Both the position numbers and the translations under genes were made by a program. Source: Luidia sarsii (taxonomy: Eukaryota; Echinodermata; Asteroidea; Paxillosida; Luidiidae). From it: a stretch of DNA of 64,000 bases. The DNA is taken from assembly GCA_949987565.1 (NCBI GenBank), contig OX465113.1, positions 4,736,547-4,800,546 of the forward strand. The letters are read 5' to 3'. This document shows, piece by piece, positions 53,546-64,000 of this stretch; position 1 is the first letter of the stretch; each line of letters begins with the position of its first letter. The notes under the pieces are model-generated. The model saw only the letters and a list, made by a program, of their open reading frames with translations, was not told where the DNA came from and searched no databases.

Positions 53546-54985
53546 TCCCAACCACGCAAAGCCTTCAGTCTCATCAGATCAAAATATGTTTCATACTGTG
53601 ATGGAACTTTCTCTGTCATTTGGAGCATTTTTCGCCCCACAAGGGAACTAAGTTTTGAGACGTATGCATTTCTATTGAAGGAGAGTACAGTGGTGGGAGG
53701 TACCAAATATGGTGCAAATATTATGCCTTTCCCTTCCTGGGGTGGGGGCAGAGTTAGAATTGCCACAACTAGTTGTTGAATGAGATTTAATGGCTGGCAC
53801 AATGTAGAATGAGTGCAGTAGCCACCATGGGCAGTCTCCTGGAGATGATTAGAGTACACACTGCCTGAAATGTTACAGTTTTGGGCTCTTCTCCTTGCAG
53901 AATCAGAGGTTTGTATCTGAGGTCATGCTAAAGTAGGCCTATAGGAGGTTATTATCTCGTACTGCATATACCTTGCCTGAAATCCGGACCTACGTATTAC
54001 TGCACCCATTGAGAATCAGGTAGTTCTGGTTTAGCACACATTGGTAACTCTAAATTTTTGGCAATCATAATTCATTCTCTGGGTGTAGAGGGCTAGACTG
54101 TCACCAGATAGGTCCAGGTGGGAGGGGGAGAAGGGTCAACAAGGTGCTCCTCCTTTGCAGGGTTTCCCCTGGGGTTTTCGGAGTTTGAGGAGGCAACTGA
54201 TGAGTTGTTAAATATTTGAGTTTGGTGTGGTGCCGATGTGCTAGCTTGATGTCCCATTGGTCAAACATTGGATAGGCAATGAGTCTGAAGCACTGTTATG
54301 TGTGCATGTGGAGTCATAATATGTTCCACGGAAACTTATCAATCACCTATACATTGCCAGTAAGGTGCCTTGACTTTGTGTTTATACTTTTTCTATCCTG
54401 CTTATGACCCCTGAGGCTGCAAGTTTTGGAGAGAGACCTGAGGTACATGTGCCTGTCAACATAGTCAGGTGGGCTGCCTCAAAGTTTTAAATGCAGGGGA
54501 ACCCTACTCCCTTTTTTCCTAGCACACAATGCAATGCTTAGTCAGTGTGTTCATATGCCAACGGATGACTGTGTGAAAAGTTCCCCATTTCTCCTAAAAA
54601 ATATCAGGCATTTTTGTACGTTCTTTTTTTAAGCTAAATCCGAACTAAGCCGAACCCTATTGATTATTTCTGTTCTCTATTAATGTAGTGGTCTTCTGAA
54701 ATATTCACACTGCTGTTGTGATATCATACTAAAACATGATAACTCAGCAAAGAGTACGAATAATTGTGCATAATTTGTGCTTCTTTAGTATAATTTTAAC
54801 AACATGGCCATAACAGTATATTTTATAGATCAGTGTTTGAGTAACCACCATCTTTTGTCCCCAAAATTTATTATTTATACCAAGGAGTTGCTTTAAAATA
54901 TGCACCAGGCATAGCAGGGAATACAAAAGCTTGTCAGACAGTGCAGGGCCAACCTCTTCGGACATACGACTGTAGAAATACATAC

Positions 54986-55026
54986 TTTGTTAGGATCCGT
55001 TGCACTGAAGAATCCGTCCCCAAAAC
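54986..55026 (-). CDS. Candidate alternative 3' exon of Dab
   Basis: On the minus strand a strong acceptor (ttttttgcag) precedes 41 bp coding FGDGFFSATDPNK and a donor gtatgt. The peptide echoes the annotated Dab C-terminus ([12 protein letters not shown]). It would join in phase to an internal donor in the last long Dab exon (GCCATCG|gtgatt, about 56175), giving DPFAIG-FGDGFF. The next exon is not identified, and no transcript supports this. Confidence 0.35.
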
Positions 55027-55465
55027 CTGCAAAAAAATGTCAAATTCATAAAGTTGATGGAAACTAATTCGTTGTTCCCCTTGGCAGACATTAAATCATT
55101 CTGAGCATCAAAAGAGAAACGTAAGAGTTGTAAGAACCGTTGACCTATTTCCAGAATGCTGATGGAAAACAGTGTGTCGTTTGCATCGCCTCATCTCACG
55201 GCCAGCAATGCTATCAATCCTGCGCACATCCATTCCCCTTGGATTACATATAATGCTTCAGGTGGCAAACCAAGTATCTCTGATAGTCATATGTAAATAC
55301 ACAGGTCAGTCAGACACCAGGTTTTCAACACATGCATGTACATGAAGGGCAGCTTTCCAATATATGAAAGCATAAAATGTAATCTAAATGAAATATTTTT
55401 GAAAAATGGTAAAAGAAACTTTGACTGGGTGGCCTAGACACTGGTATAGGCCACCAGGTCAAAGT

Positions 55466-55712
55466 TTATTCGAACCTGAAACCTCTGGTTTTGTGTACCA
55501 GGCAGTGCTTTTCCCACCTCAGCTATCCAGCCTTTAGATGGTAGTCTGAGCCTCCCAAATAGTCAACTAATCTTTGCCTGGGTCATGGGGTGGGTGCACC
55601 CATCAGAATCATTCGACCATTAACTGCCGTAAATCTTCAGAGATCACATCCCTGTTTTCTATCAGATGAAAACAACCAATTGCTGTAAACCTGTCTACAG
55701 CAGTTTGGGGAT
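55466..55712 (-). mobile_element. tRNA-Lys-like SINE
   Basis: Order as in 31687-31930: B-box complement TTCGAACCTGAAACC, A-box complement CACCTCAGCTATCCAGC, TTAGATGGTAGTC, CCCATCAGAATC, ATCAGATGAAAACAACC, GTAAACCTGTCTACAGCAG. It lies just beyond the Dab stop, perhaps in its 3' UTR or downstream. Confidence 0.7.
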
Positions 55713-55848
55713 CAAAATAAAAATTCGGGCCAATTTTATTACAGGTTCTACGCTCATCTTTCATGAGCTAAGAGTGTGCTAGACCTAATCAATAGTACAT
55801 TACCCATTACACCTTTTCATTTATCAGTTGTTGGGATGCTTTCAACCA

Positions 55849-55854
55849 TTTATT
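55849..55854 (-). terminator. Possible poly(A) signal of Dab
   Basis: AATAAA on the minus strand, about 210 bp past the Dab stop codon. Confidence 0.4.
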
Positions 55855-56064
55855 ATAAGCTTCTTTTTTTAAAGAAAAAAACCCTGAGGCAGGCCCTTTA
55901 AGCAGCGGAGCAGGAAGCCTCAAATTTTAAGACACACGGAAAAACTTGGCCATGAATAACTGAGAAGCTGCCTGGAATGCCATGGTCAGTCTCCTCAATG
56001 ATTGGCAATGAGAGATAGAGTTGGTTCAGGTACTTACATGTGTATGCATTAGGCCCGAGATGGC

Positions 56065-59000
56065 TCAGTTCTTGTCCGGATTGCTGAAGTCAAACGCGCC
56101 GAAGGGAGAGTCGTCAAAGAGCGGCTTGTTGTTGGCTGCGGGCTTGGGGGCAATCTGGGCTCCGAAATCACCGATGGCAAATGGATCTGTCCGTACAGCA
56201 GAAACATAATTACTACCATTTGAGCCAATGTGAGTCTGGGGAGCGGAGGGGCAAGTTCTTGGCGTTAGTGTCGATGGCAAGGAAGCAGATGGTGAGGAGG
56301 AGGAGGAGGAGGATGGAGGTTGTGATGCTGATGGAGTGGTAGTGAAGCCTTCCGATGACTCAGAGTCCACTTTGCCGGGCAAGACAAAGACCTTCTTGAC
56401 TGTGGGCGAGCAGCGAAGGAATGGATCGTCCGCAAACGGATCTTCGGTGACTGGGATGATGGGCAGGGTGAGTTTGCTGAGGGTGGGGTTAGAGGCGGAG
56501 GTTGTCATGGTACCGTGGGCGTGGCGCTGGGAGAGAAAAGAGTCGGCAGGCGGAGCTGAGCTGGACAGAGCATCCAGCCCGCCGTACCTCTCCGCCAGTG
56601 GTTTGTCTATGGGCATGGTGCTGCCGGTTACCGGTGATGGATGATGATGTGCAGATGAGAGTCTATCTAGTAGCGGTGAGTCTGTGGGCGCCGAGTTTGT
56701 CAGCGTCAGGGTCTGAGCCCCGCCTGTTGCCGTGGGGAAGGGCAACGCCCTATCAGCCCCGCCCTCTGTTAAAGCACCCCGCCCCTCATCCTGCGAAGCC
56801 AAGTCCCCCGTGCTGCTGGAATGCGAAGAGTGGAGCTCCGCTTGCGAGTCGCTTTTGTAAGCAGCGAGAGAGGCCAGATTCGAGGGGGACGAGGCGGGGT
56901 TACGGGTTAGCGAGGATTGGGGCGGGGTTAGGGCGTTAGTCCTTAGGGAACGGCGCGGGGGCGGCGGCGGGATCGCCCCAACGTCGTCCTCCCCCGGGCT
57001 GAGCTCAATCTCACTCAGGAGGGCGGCGGGCAAAGGCGGGGGCGGACCCTGAGGTGAAGGCAGGCTGAACTCCTCGCCCACATCATGAGTCTTGGCCAGA
57101 TCGAGGGACGGAGGCGGTGATTTACCAGTGGCCACTCCGTTGGAGTTGCTGGCCGGTGCGGTGGCCGGCTGGCCAAACTCTGGCACTTTGACCTCTCCGG
57201 GCTTGGCCATCTTGAAGCCGGCAAATGGATCCTTCTTCTTGGGGTCTTTACTGTCGTTGGGCGCTCCTCCGAGCAAGCCGATGTCACCAAAGGGATCCGA
57301 GCGCTTGGGTTGACCTTCCTTGTCTAGCGGCTGCGGGTTTAACTGCTGCGGCTGTAAGGTGAAGGCGTCGAAGGAGTTGGAGGAGGCCGGCACGCCGCCG
57401 CCAAAGATGTCTTGCTGCGGCTGCTGCTGGGGTTGAGACGTCGGCATTGCCATGGGGTTAGGGGCCACGCTCATGGGTGGTCGGCCGGCGCCCATCTGAC
57501 CAGCCACGCCCATCTGACCAGCCACACCCATCGGCGCCATGCCTCCCATGGCAACCTGGCCAAAGCTGGGTTGCTGCTGGTAACCGCCCATCATGCCGAA
57601 CCCGCCGGCCCCGCCCATGCCTCCGCCCCCAAAGGGGTTGGTGGGCGCGGCTGGGGCAGGCTGTGGGGGCGCTGTGAAGGTGTCCTTGAACTCCTTGAAG
57701 AGGTCTTCTGAGGGTTTAGACTGCTGTTCTACTGCAGGGGCCTAATAAAACAAGGCAATAGGATTACATGTACAACGCTGCACAAATCTACAGGGCCTAG
57801 CAGGTCAATCATAGCAGGACCTTTCTCAAAGGCAGCAGAATTAAAACAACATTGGGAGAAATAATGGGGCTTCAAAAGTGGAAGCACACTTAGCCACCAT
57901 GGTTTGTTATGGTGATGGGACACAAGTTTTAATTTTTTTTTCTCCCAACCAATATTTTCGTTCAGTCATGTAAATTCACCTTTCTTCAACAGAACTACTG
58001 AGAAAAAATGTGATCAAATTTCATACTATAGCTACGCGCACTGGGAAGTATACAGAATGATTAATCGAGGGAAAGAGGTAGAGATAACAAAAGAAAGGAG
58101 GGAGGGAGAGAGACAATTTTAGAGAGAGAAGGGAAAGAGGGGGAGAGAAAGAGCAAGGGAGATGGGCGAGAGACAAAAACAAAGAGAAATTGATAGACTT
58201 TACCTGAGGTTCTCCAAAGAGGTCGGCCGATGCAGGCTTGGCCACCACCTGGGGTTCAGCCACCGGGGAGGGAGCGGCCCGTGGGGCAGCGCGGGGTGCG
58301 GGCTGGGGCGGACGGAGGGGCGGTGGGGGCTGCTGGGGAGGCTCCGAGGAGAAGGGGGCAAACGGGTCGGAGGCAGGGGCAGGTGGACTGGCCGCGCCGG
58401 GACTGAACGGATCAGGCTCCCCATCACCAAGGTCCAAATTCTCCATGGCCGTGATGCCCTGATCAAGACAAGAAAAACGCTTCACACGTTTAATTGTTGA
58501 ATGCTTCTGATTGGAGCCTGCTACCACAGCAAAGATTGTTGACTATTTGGGAAGGCCCCACTCCCACCTATGGGCTGCATAACTTAATCAACCCTATATA
58601 GGAAGGTTTGCGGTGAACACCATGTATCAGGTCTCTTAAAGGAAGAGGTGTGGTTCTGAAAAGAACCTGAGGGTAACTCGACGTTTCGAACAGTATGCTC
58701 TGGCCGTCATCTCCTGTGGTATGTGAGCCTACACCCCTGTGGGCACTGTGGTAAATTGCGGGTATACAGTGTGTGTCCTGTGCAGGAGGTGCAAAGCGTT
58801 AGGGTTAATTAATTTTCACGCAGAAACTTAGCCCTAATCCTAAAACCCCAAATTAATACACCATGTTTGATTTAATAATGATTGCCTTAATTGCCTTAAT
58901 AATAAAATCAGGTGGCCATCCAAAGTTCCACATAAAAGCACCTTCATATTCAAATACAAGTCATTGGCAAGATTGTTTTAACCAAGAGGTGATTTTCAAA

Positions 59001-62000
59001 GTAGATAAAAGGTTGTTAATTTTGGAAAAATATATGAAGAAGTTTTTGGTGGCTCAGGATGCAAGCTGGAAGGGAGTGACATTTCTGCTGCAGACTGCTA
59101 ACCATTGTCAAGCTGTAACACAAATGATCTTCAATAATTTTCATGAATTTGAGCCCAAGCTGTCAATACTGGATTTCACTGGCAGAGGATCCCACCAAAT
59201 CCCTGATGTCTGTCGTCCGTAGTCTCGTCCCTCCACAGTCACTCACACAGGCCAAGTACTCGCAGAACTGCTGGTGGATCTCCAGTAGGTGCCCGATCCA
59301 GGCCAAGGGATCGTCGTACCCTTCCTGTCGCATCTGCCGAGACCACTCCCACTGGAGCTCGTCGACCGAGGGCGTGTCCCTCTCCATGAAGGGTGCTGGC
59401 ACGGGCGGGAAGTACTCAATCTCCTGCGAGAAACGTACCCCCTTGGGCCGCGAGGGCGCCGAACCGGATCGCTTGCGAAGCACCGCAACCGACATCGCTG
59501 ATCTCGGACTCCGTTCTCAGGCGTGCATTGAAAACAGAGCTTTCTAGAAGACTCCCTTAAGTCTGACTTATCCTTATAAGCTTGTAGGCTTCAGACCCTG
59601 ACCCTATCCATGCAACACTCCCTGTCTGCTGTTGGGACCCAGTCTGGCCACAGTTTACACACACACAAACGAGTTCAGCTAACAGTAGTTTTTCTCTAAG
59701 GTCCACTATAATCTGAAAGAACAGCAGTTGACGATTCTAGATGACATGTTGCATCGGAAAAAGGCCCTAATGTCACCGATTCTGTCGTCTTGTCCAACGG
59801 ATTGACAGCCCCACATTGGAAATTGTATTAGCGTCGTATTGGTTGTTGATACTGACTAGCCTTGAAACAAGAAGGCTGTTCAGGGCAGCCCACTACTACG
59901 AATGACTTCCACACACAAACCAAGGGAACAGGAACCTCTCAATATCCTGTGGTGCGTGACTCACCTCTCCGCCCCTAGGAATGTCTGGGTAAATTTAGCA
60001 GGCAGAGCCAAATACAGACGACTGACTTTGCCTTTGGGGACCGCTGGGGTGTGTGTGATGTCTGGGAACCAAGACCTGGATAAAGGGCTCAGGCTCAGGT
60101 TCGCGGTGTCCGCTCAAAGAAAACGGCACGGCCACAGCTAGCAGATACGAACAAGGCCATGGCTTGAGCTGTGGCTTAGGCTATGACTCACAGCAATACC
60201 TTGCACAGCCTGCGTTTAGGACTGGACAAGGCTGCTAACTGCAGCATTGTAAGTGGGGTTCTGTTGCTACTGGAGTTCTTCTTAGTGTTGTTCTTCAGGT
60301 CTGGAGAGATTCTTTGAACAAAAGCAGGCTTCCCCCTCAAACCCCCCATAAAAAAAAAAATTTAAAAAAAAATGGAGGATTGATTTTCCCTCGGAAGTGG
60401 TATTGAGACTGCCTATGTTATTTTGTTTGTTTTGTTTGTGTCTCTTGCTAGGGTCAGTGGCAATGGTGGCATTACTTGTACCTACCATCTGGAGACTGCT
60501 CACTTGGTCCTCCAGACTAACAAGACTGGCGAGTGGTGGGTCAGCCTTGGGCTCGGATGTAGCAGCGGCAGGTGCACCAGCATCCGAGGAAGCAGCTGCT
60601 GCAGCAACAGATGGGGACTCCTATGAGATACGATGGAAAAATATCCAATTTGAGTGTACTGGGCACAGAATTACTTGACAGTATGAACACAATGCAGTAT
60701 AAACTCTTGTGTGAACAACCCGGTTTTTGTTAAACATTTATTAACCACTTCGCGCCGGGACCTCCGAATCCGGAGGTCAATTGGATTGCCTTTGCAACGG
60801 GGCCCTCCGAATCCGGGCACCACTATTGTCCACATTCTAAACAAAGACTCTTTTCAGCTTAGAACAAAGCAATATGAATCAGTACAAAGACCCTTTTTGA
60901 TGCAAGTTGCCACATGAATCGCAAGATTAGCAGCAGTAATTGTGCAATTGTGGGACTTTTACTGTGGAGGACCGAGGGATACCGCGCTGCAGCTGAAAGC
61001 ACGCGGGGGACATTGTCCTGCATGCCACACAGCCCAACGGTCGTCCGTCTGGCATTGGAATTCCCCCACATTCTTTACCGTAATCTGTACGCTCGTTTGT
61101 GGCCGACCAACTCGAAGATTTGACTGCCTGGAGTGAAGGCTGGAGTCTGCGGTCAGGGATTGTCAGCAGCGTACACGCACCCACACACACACGTCCGTTA
61201 CGGTCCATTGACGACGCACAAAGGGCCCTTTTTCGAACGGATAATCTCTTGACAAAGGCCACAACGACGTCCGAATTGTGCCAGGTTTTACTCTCTTGTA
61301 CCCATAGTATACTCTTATCGATTTATTTCACAAAAATATATTGTTCCGATTGTTTTAGCAAGATTTTAAAATGATGCATTGTTCAAAAACCCCCGTATGG
61401 CGGTCATCGGCGCTGAAAAACCCCCCGGCGCAAAGTGGTTAATGCAATGTGCTCAAGTGAAAAATACCCAGGGATGTATCATCATTTCCTGAAAATCACT
61501 GAAGGCCAATAAATTATGCGACTGCGAGTGAGCGCTCACACGACCGAGAGATTCACGGCAGGGGTGCAGGCACCCTTAAGTTTTTAGGGTTTTAACAGAT
61601 AAAAATGAGCAGTTTGAGATACCTGTTTCACATAAAATAAAATAGTATCATAATTTGTTAAAATGTAAAAAAAAATAATCACAGCATTTCCATTTTTCAG
61701 TCTCACATCCCTGAATACCCCATGCAGTGTGATCAAAATTATTTTTAAAAATAGGCCATTGGACTCTCTGAAAGGAAATCTGCATGGGACAACAATACAG
61801 TGGAACGTCCCTATAATGAACGCCGTTATTCCGAACATTTGGCTATAACAAACGTGCCCTTTGGCTCCCAATTTTTGTGTACAAAATATGTGGCCGCAAC
61901 TGCTATAACGAACGACCGCTATACCGAACAATTTTCATGGATCCCGGGATTTTCGTTACAGCGACGTTACAGCGACGTTCCATGTAGTTCACAGAAGCAT

Positions 62001-63864
62001 AGAATGCATCACCATCATCAGTCGACTGCACAGCAGGCGTACACAAGTCTTCCCCACTCTGTTTGAATGCATGGATATCTCAATACACGTCAAATGGTTT
62101 ATGGGCGAAATTCAGGCATTCATTGATTTCTAAGAAAGACTGTATGCCATGGTGAGAAATGTCAGCATGCACGAATACCGGAAGATGATTTGGGGGATTG
62201 ACTGCGATACGGATGAATTTCCTACTTGAATGTCCTCTCCTCCGAGTTTTGTCAAGATATATGGGGGGGGGGGCAATGGATGGTGGAATGAATGCCTAGT
62301 TGCATAACATACAGAGTAGATGTTTTCAGCGGGCTGCTTGGAGGTAGGGGAGCCTATGGGGTTGTCATAGCTGGGTGCCAGGTAGACTGTGGTCCCCTCC
62401 ATGCGTTTCTTCTGCTCCTCCACCTCCTTCTGCTTATTGGACAGCACAATCTCAAACAGGTCCTTGAGTGCCAGCACCAGCTCATCAGCCTGGGGGGTAA
62501 CAAAAAGGAAACCCCAAGTCAGTTCAGAGATCCATTCTTAAGCCGTGTCCACACTGGACTTATTTTTTACCGAGCTCGTGGGTAACATTCCAATGGGTAA
62601 ATCTACCAGGCGTCCGCACTTGGACTATTTGACTCGGGTAAACTAACCGAGACGATCGGTAAAACTAACCGACTGGAGCAAACAAACGCATGAGGGCACT
62701 TTCGTGGTGACCTTTCACCGGATAATTGTACACAATCTACCGGCCGTGTGTGTACATTATGTACAGTACATGTGCATGTATTGTAGTCACGTTGTAGTCA
62801 CGTTGCTACCCCACGCCCGCACGAGTCTTGCGTACAGGGAGGTACACGTCACTTCACTCACGTGGTATCGAGGCAATGCGGGGCGCCAGCGCCGGACCGG
62901 ATGTGGTTTTTTACCGAGTCGTTTACCGAGATGTTGTGTCCGGATTGGACTTTTCGGCTCGGTTAAACTGACCTGGACAATTTAACCAGGCAGAAGTTGG
63001 TCAGTTAAACTACCCATTTGAGTCCAGTAAGTTACATGTACCTGGGAGGAAAACTTCCTGGGCTGTCCGCACTGGACTTAAAATGGTCAATTTACCCATT
63101 TGCTCGGTTAGTTTACCCATTTTAAGTCCAGTGCGGACGCGGCTTTATTCCAGAAAGAATCATTCAACTTGGAATCAATCAATATTGGATCTAGCGATAT
63201 GTGATCAATTAATATCGGATAAAACAATATTGGATCAATCAATATTTATCTAGCAATATTGGATCAATAAATTTCAGATAAAACAATATTGGATGAATCA
63301 CTATTGGATAAATCACTATTGGATGAATCACTATTGGATGAATCACTATTGGATCAATCAATAATGGATCAATCACTATTGGATCAATCACTATTGGTAC
63401 AATCACTATTGGATCAGTCAATATTGGATGAATCAATATTTGATGAATCAATATTGGATGAATCTCCATTGGATCAATCAATATATATATATATGATCGA
63501 TCAGTAATGGATCAAAAAATATTGGATGAATCAGTATTGGATCAATCAATATCGGATGAATCAGTATTGTATCATTCAATATTGGATAAATCAATATTGG
63601 ATCAATCAAGAGTGGATCAATTGATATTGGATCGATAAATTTCGAACTCTGGATCAATCATTTTCAATTTAGAATCAAAAACTAATTTTCTTTCCTTTGT
63701 CTGTCATCAATTGGAGCCTTGCCTGACAGTACCTGGTTCTGGGTTTTGATGGCAAAGAACTTGTGATTTCCCGCCTCTCCGTAGACATAGCCAAAGGCCC
63801 GCTTGTCCGTCGGGTCCCGAGAGATGAAGGAGATCTTGATCACCTCATGTGTGTGCAAGTTGGT
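56065..63864 (-). CDS. DAB: Disabled (Dab) endocytic adaptor, 5' end outside window
   Basis: Five exons join in phase (high to low): 63864-63733, 62489-62313, 60620-60504, 58458-58204, 57741-56065, giving the last 785 aa. Dab proteins bind NPxY tails of lipoprotein-type receptors through a PTB domain and recruit AP-2 and clathrin. Visible: the middle and end of the PTB domain ([52 protein letters not shown]); a charged helix ([13 protein letters not shown]); [20 protein letters not shown]; then a Pro/Ser/Gly-rich tail with AP-2-type DPF motifs ([45 protein letters not shown]), one NPF (EH-domain ligand, TNPFGGGG) and the end DFSNPDKN. The first half of the PTB domain is missing, so upstream exons must lie past 64000. 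DAB1 versus DAB2 cannot be decided; invertebrates often have one gene. Confidence 0.9.
59247..59495 (-). CDS. Candidate first exon inside a Dab intron, unknown gene or isoform
   Basis: A minus-strand ATG at 59495 opens 83 codons ([20 protein letters not shown] ... [18 protein letters not shown]) ending at a strong donor, gtgagt. The sequence is well mixed and protein-like. KGVRF fits the PP1-docking RVxF pattern, and [11 protein letters not shown] weakly recalls the start of the Mad3/BUB1 domain; neither identifies it. The exon ends in phase 0, and the next Dab exon (58458) starts in phase 0, so it could be an alternative promoter exon giving a PTB-less Dab tail. It could equally be the first exon of a nested gene. 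No upstream acceptor is needed if 59495 is a start. Confidence 0.5.
60745..61438 (-). mobile_element. piggyBac-like MITE, copy 3
   Basis: 694 bp, ends CCACTTCGCGCCGGG and CCCGGCGCAAAGTGG, TTAA on both sides (60741-60744, 61439-61442). Inverted relative to copies 1 and 2. An internal ACCTCCGAATCCGGAGGT palindrome lies just inside one end. It lies in a Dab intron, about 125 bp from the 60504-60620 exon. Confidence 0.9.
61798..61983. mobile_element. pogo/Tc1-mariner-like MITE
   Basis: CAGTGGAACGTCCCTATAAT at left, GCGACGTTCCATG at right (slightly damaged), TA flanks, and the family interior GTGCCCTTTGGCTCCC and TGTACAAAATATGTGG. Dab intron. Confidence 0.75.
62541..63144. mobile_element. Harbinger-like MITE
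   Basis: 604 bp with inverted ends AGCCGTGTCCACACTGGACTTA and TAAGTCCAGTGCGGACGCGGCT, flanked by TTA on both sides (62538-62540, 63145-63147); a 3-bp TTA duplication is typical of PIF/Harbinger. The interior repeats GTAAACTAACCGA and TTTACCGAG motifs in both orientations. No transposase ORF. First intron visible in Dab. Confidence 0.75.
63165..63655. repeat. 15-bp tandem repeat (TATTGGATCAATCAC)
   Basis: About 30 imperfect units alternating GGATCAATC/GGATGAATC/GGATAAATC with TATTGGAT. ORFs on both strands here are repeat products. It lies directly after the Harbinger-like MITE. Confidence 0.9.
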
Positions 63865-64000
63865 CTGCCGCAGAAGAGAAGAGTACGGTATGTACAAAAT
63901 GACCCTCCTTCACAGTATAATGCACCTCTGCTGTATAATCCAGTTCGGTCCGTGCAATCTTCTGCCACAGGATTATTGTTAACAGTTCCATTCACAGACA
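63865..64000. other. Dab intron at window end
   Basis: No exon recognised; the preceding PTB exon must lie beyond 64000. Confidence 0.5.

Larger units (their letters stand above)
48396..56064. other. Gene-poor region between calreticulin and Dab
   Basis: No conserved gene recognised. It contains a 130-bp hairpin (48856-48985), a candidate small exon (49655-49747), foldback-family copies (about 48635, 50292-50500), TTGCTTGC repeats (51530-51615), an AACCAACC-rich stretch (52120-52420), a CAGA microsatellite (52430-52485), a 320-bp foldback (53226-53545), a candidate Dab 3' exon (54986-55026) and a SINE (55466-55712). Confidence 0.5.

Noticed and set aside
63239..63507. Asp/Ser/Leu- and Ile/Pro-rich repeat ORFs on both strands
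   Set aside because: Both arise from the 15-bp satellite; no start context or splice evidence.

Overview
This is a eukaryotic nuclear window: every gene recognised is split by spliceosomal introns, and about 40 coding exons can be joined in phase across GT-AG sites. The encoded proteins are animal housekeeping and trafficking proteins very close to vertebrate ones. Together with short to medium introns, many ACATGTAC/TAC microsatellites and dense small TIR elements, tRNA-derived SINEs and foldback repeats, this suggests a marine invertebrate deuterostome. An echinoderm is my best guess; a hemichordate or amphioxus cannot be excluded. The organism is inference only.

Layout. 1-6.0 kb: mostly gene-free, with one candidate first coding exon on the minus strand (1180-1309). 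6.06-12.96 kb, minus: mitochondrial ClpP protease, 7 exons, 243 aa. 13-16 kb: intergenic, filled by a 1.7 kb TIR element and an 0.8 kb block duplicated from ClpP intron 1. 16.0-25.0 kb, plus: SGTA-type co-chaperone, 9 exons, 381 aa. 25-28.9 kb: tail-to-tail intergenic region. 28.9-39.3 kb, minus: TRAPPC13, 11 exons, 412 aa. 41.5-48.2 kb, minus: calreticulin, 9 exons, 425 aa, with signal peptide, KDEL end and an upstream ER-stress element. 48.2-56 kb: gene-poor. 56.07-63.86 kb, minus: a Disabled (Dab) endocytic adaptor, last 5 exons, with the 5' end beyond the window. A candidate exon of unknown identity lies inside a Dab intron.

Functional links are loose: protein quality control (ClpP in mitochondria, SGTA in the cytosol, calreticulin in the ER) and membrane traffic (TRAPPC13, Dab). 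I see no operon-like arrangement and would not call the set a system.

The most striking structure is a 59-bp tandem array grown from the 3' end of SGTA exon 8 together with its splice donor. It has about 17 copies in SGTA intron 8. A sister array with the same downstream flank (about 12 copies) sits antisense in ClpP intron 4, some 14 kb away. Each unit carries an acceptor-like tract abutting a donor-like site, the layout of a recursive-splicing ratchet point. Other notable items are a 93-bp x 7 repeat that stays open for 279 codons antisense to TRAPPC13, a broken duplicate of SGTA exon 4, three TTAA-flanked piggyBac-like MITEs (one about 20 bp from a ClpP splice donor), and several foldback families. 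Exon boundaries were placed by eye and no transcript data were available.
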